This document shows positions 63,869-64,000 of a DNA stretch of 64,000 nucleotides, in pieces. Source of the stretch: Pseudomonas sp. UFMG81 (GTDB lineage Bacteria; Pseudomonadota; Gammaproteobacteria; Pseudomonadales; Pseudomonadaceae); NCBI RefSeq assembly GCF_015354575.1, contig NZ_JACAFQ010000003.1, positions 81,765 to 145,764 of the forward strand, in the 5' to 3' direction. The notes under the pieces were generated by a model. It was given only the letters and a program-made list of their open reading frames with translations. It did not search any database and was not told the origin of the DNA. Positions within the stretch are counted from its first letter, which is position 1, and each line of letters begins with the position of its first letter. Both the position numbers and the translations under genes were made by a program.

Positions 63869-64000
63869 GGCGTCTCTCCTGCAATCAGTTCGTCGGCCGC
63901 GCGTTGCAGCAGCTTCTTGACCGGGGCGGCGAGGCCCAGGCGCGGCGGGGTGGCGAGGTTATACCAGAGCCAGTCGGGCTCGGCCACGTGCGCGCCGACC
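63865..64000 (-). CDS. mutY: Adenine DNA glycosylase MutY, C-terminal end only
   Basis: The minus-strand frame entering at 64000 reads [20 protein letters not shown] and [15 protein letters not shown], then TGA overlapping the ygg[16 protein letters not shown] is typical of the Pseudomonas MutY C-terminus. The catalytic and iron-sulfur parts lie outside the window. Confidence 0.9.
   Translation of the reverse strand, partial: VGAHVAEPDWLWYNLATPPRLGLAAPVKKLLQRAADELIAGETP

Overview
The window is chromosomal DNA of a fluorescent Pseudomonas, most probably of the P. putida group. The evidence is the high GC of nearly all genes, the many paired REP-type palindromes (GCCGGCAAGCCGGCTCCCACA and TGTAGGAGCGGCCTTG classes) between genes, OprD-family porins, ptsP/rppH, an sfn/tau/tcy sulfur region, mutY-yggX and gabP-type gene content. 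Nothing was searched; all calls come from reading the sequence and knowledge of the families.

Layout. (1) 1-19500 is a sulfur-scavenging region: a MetQ/NlpA-like binding protein, an NtaA/SnaA/DszA-type flavin monooxygenase and two tandem SfnB-like desulfurising flavoproteins, a cystine ABC transporter (tcyJLN), a serine acetyltransferase, the taurine operon (tauABCD), an OprE-like porin, LsfA, an alpha/beta hydrolase, a highly reduced SfnR-like sigma-54 activator-type ATPase and a second MetQ-like protein. A BCCT (BetT) transporter with a palindromic operator and a coupled leader peptide sits inside it. A GGAATAAGAA-type motif recurs in three of the upstream regions. (2) 19600-32200 is housekeeping and regulation: rpiA, ilvA, a DUF2269-like membrane protein, a HAD phosphatase, rppH, ptsP, a thioesterase, dctD, dctB, and a decayed rhamnose locus in which rmlD and rmlC are intact but rmlA is a 3' remnant and rmlB is absent. 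(3) 32300-46300 holds a three-part APH/degenerate M23/class III aminotransferase protein, aguA, a siderophore receptor, an OprQ-like porin, an FMN-binding glutamate-synthase-like protein, a hicAB toxin-antitoxin pair with an operator over its -10 box, a response regulator whose receiver domain is mostly missing, and a copper nitrite reductase gene with an ANR-type promoter.

(4) 46296-53258 is a mobile island in the 3' end of a tRNA-Thr(TGT) gene. It has a P4-type integrase beside the tRNA, a second tyrosine recombinase with a small partner gene, an origin-like palindrome-rich stretch, and an AT-rich cassette that is the most interesting part of the window: a retron. Reading on the minus strand the cassette is PRTase-like protein, small winged-helix-like protein, msr-msd noncoding RNA with perfect 13-bp a1/a2 repeats, and a retron reverse transcriptase (NAAAH, YADD and VTG motifs all visible). 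The first two genes overlap by ATGA; the RNA has its own predicted promoter whose start falls at the a1 repeat. Such cassettes are anti-phage defence systems; the PRTase/winged-helix effector pair is a poorly characterised class.

(5) 53300-64000 returns to core genome: a lipoprotein, an SMR transporter pair, a methyltransferase, a basic/polar amino acid ABC transporter, gabP-like permease, a small conserved protein, ppk2, tRNA-Phe, yggX and the 3' end of mutY.
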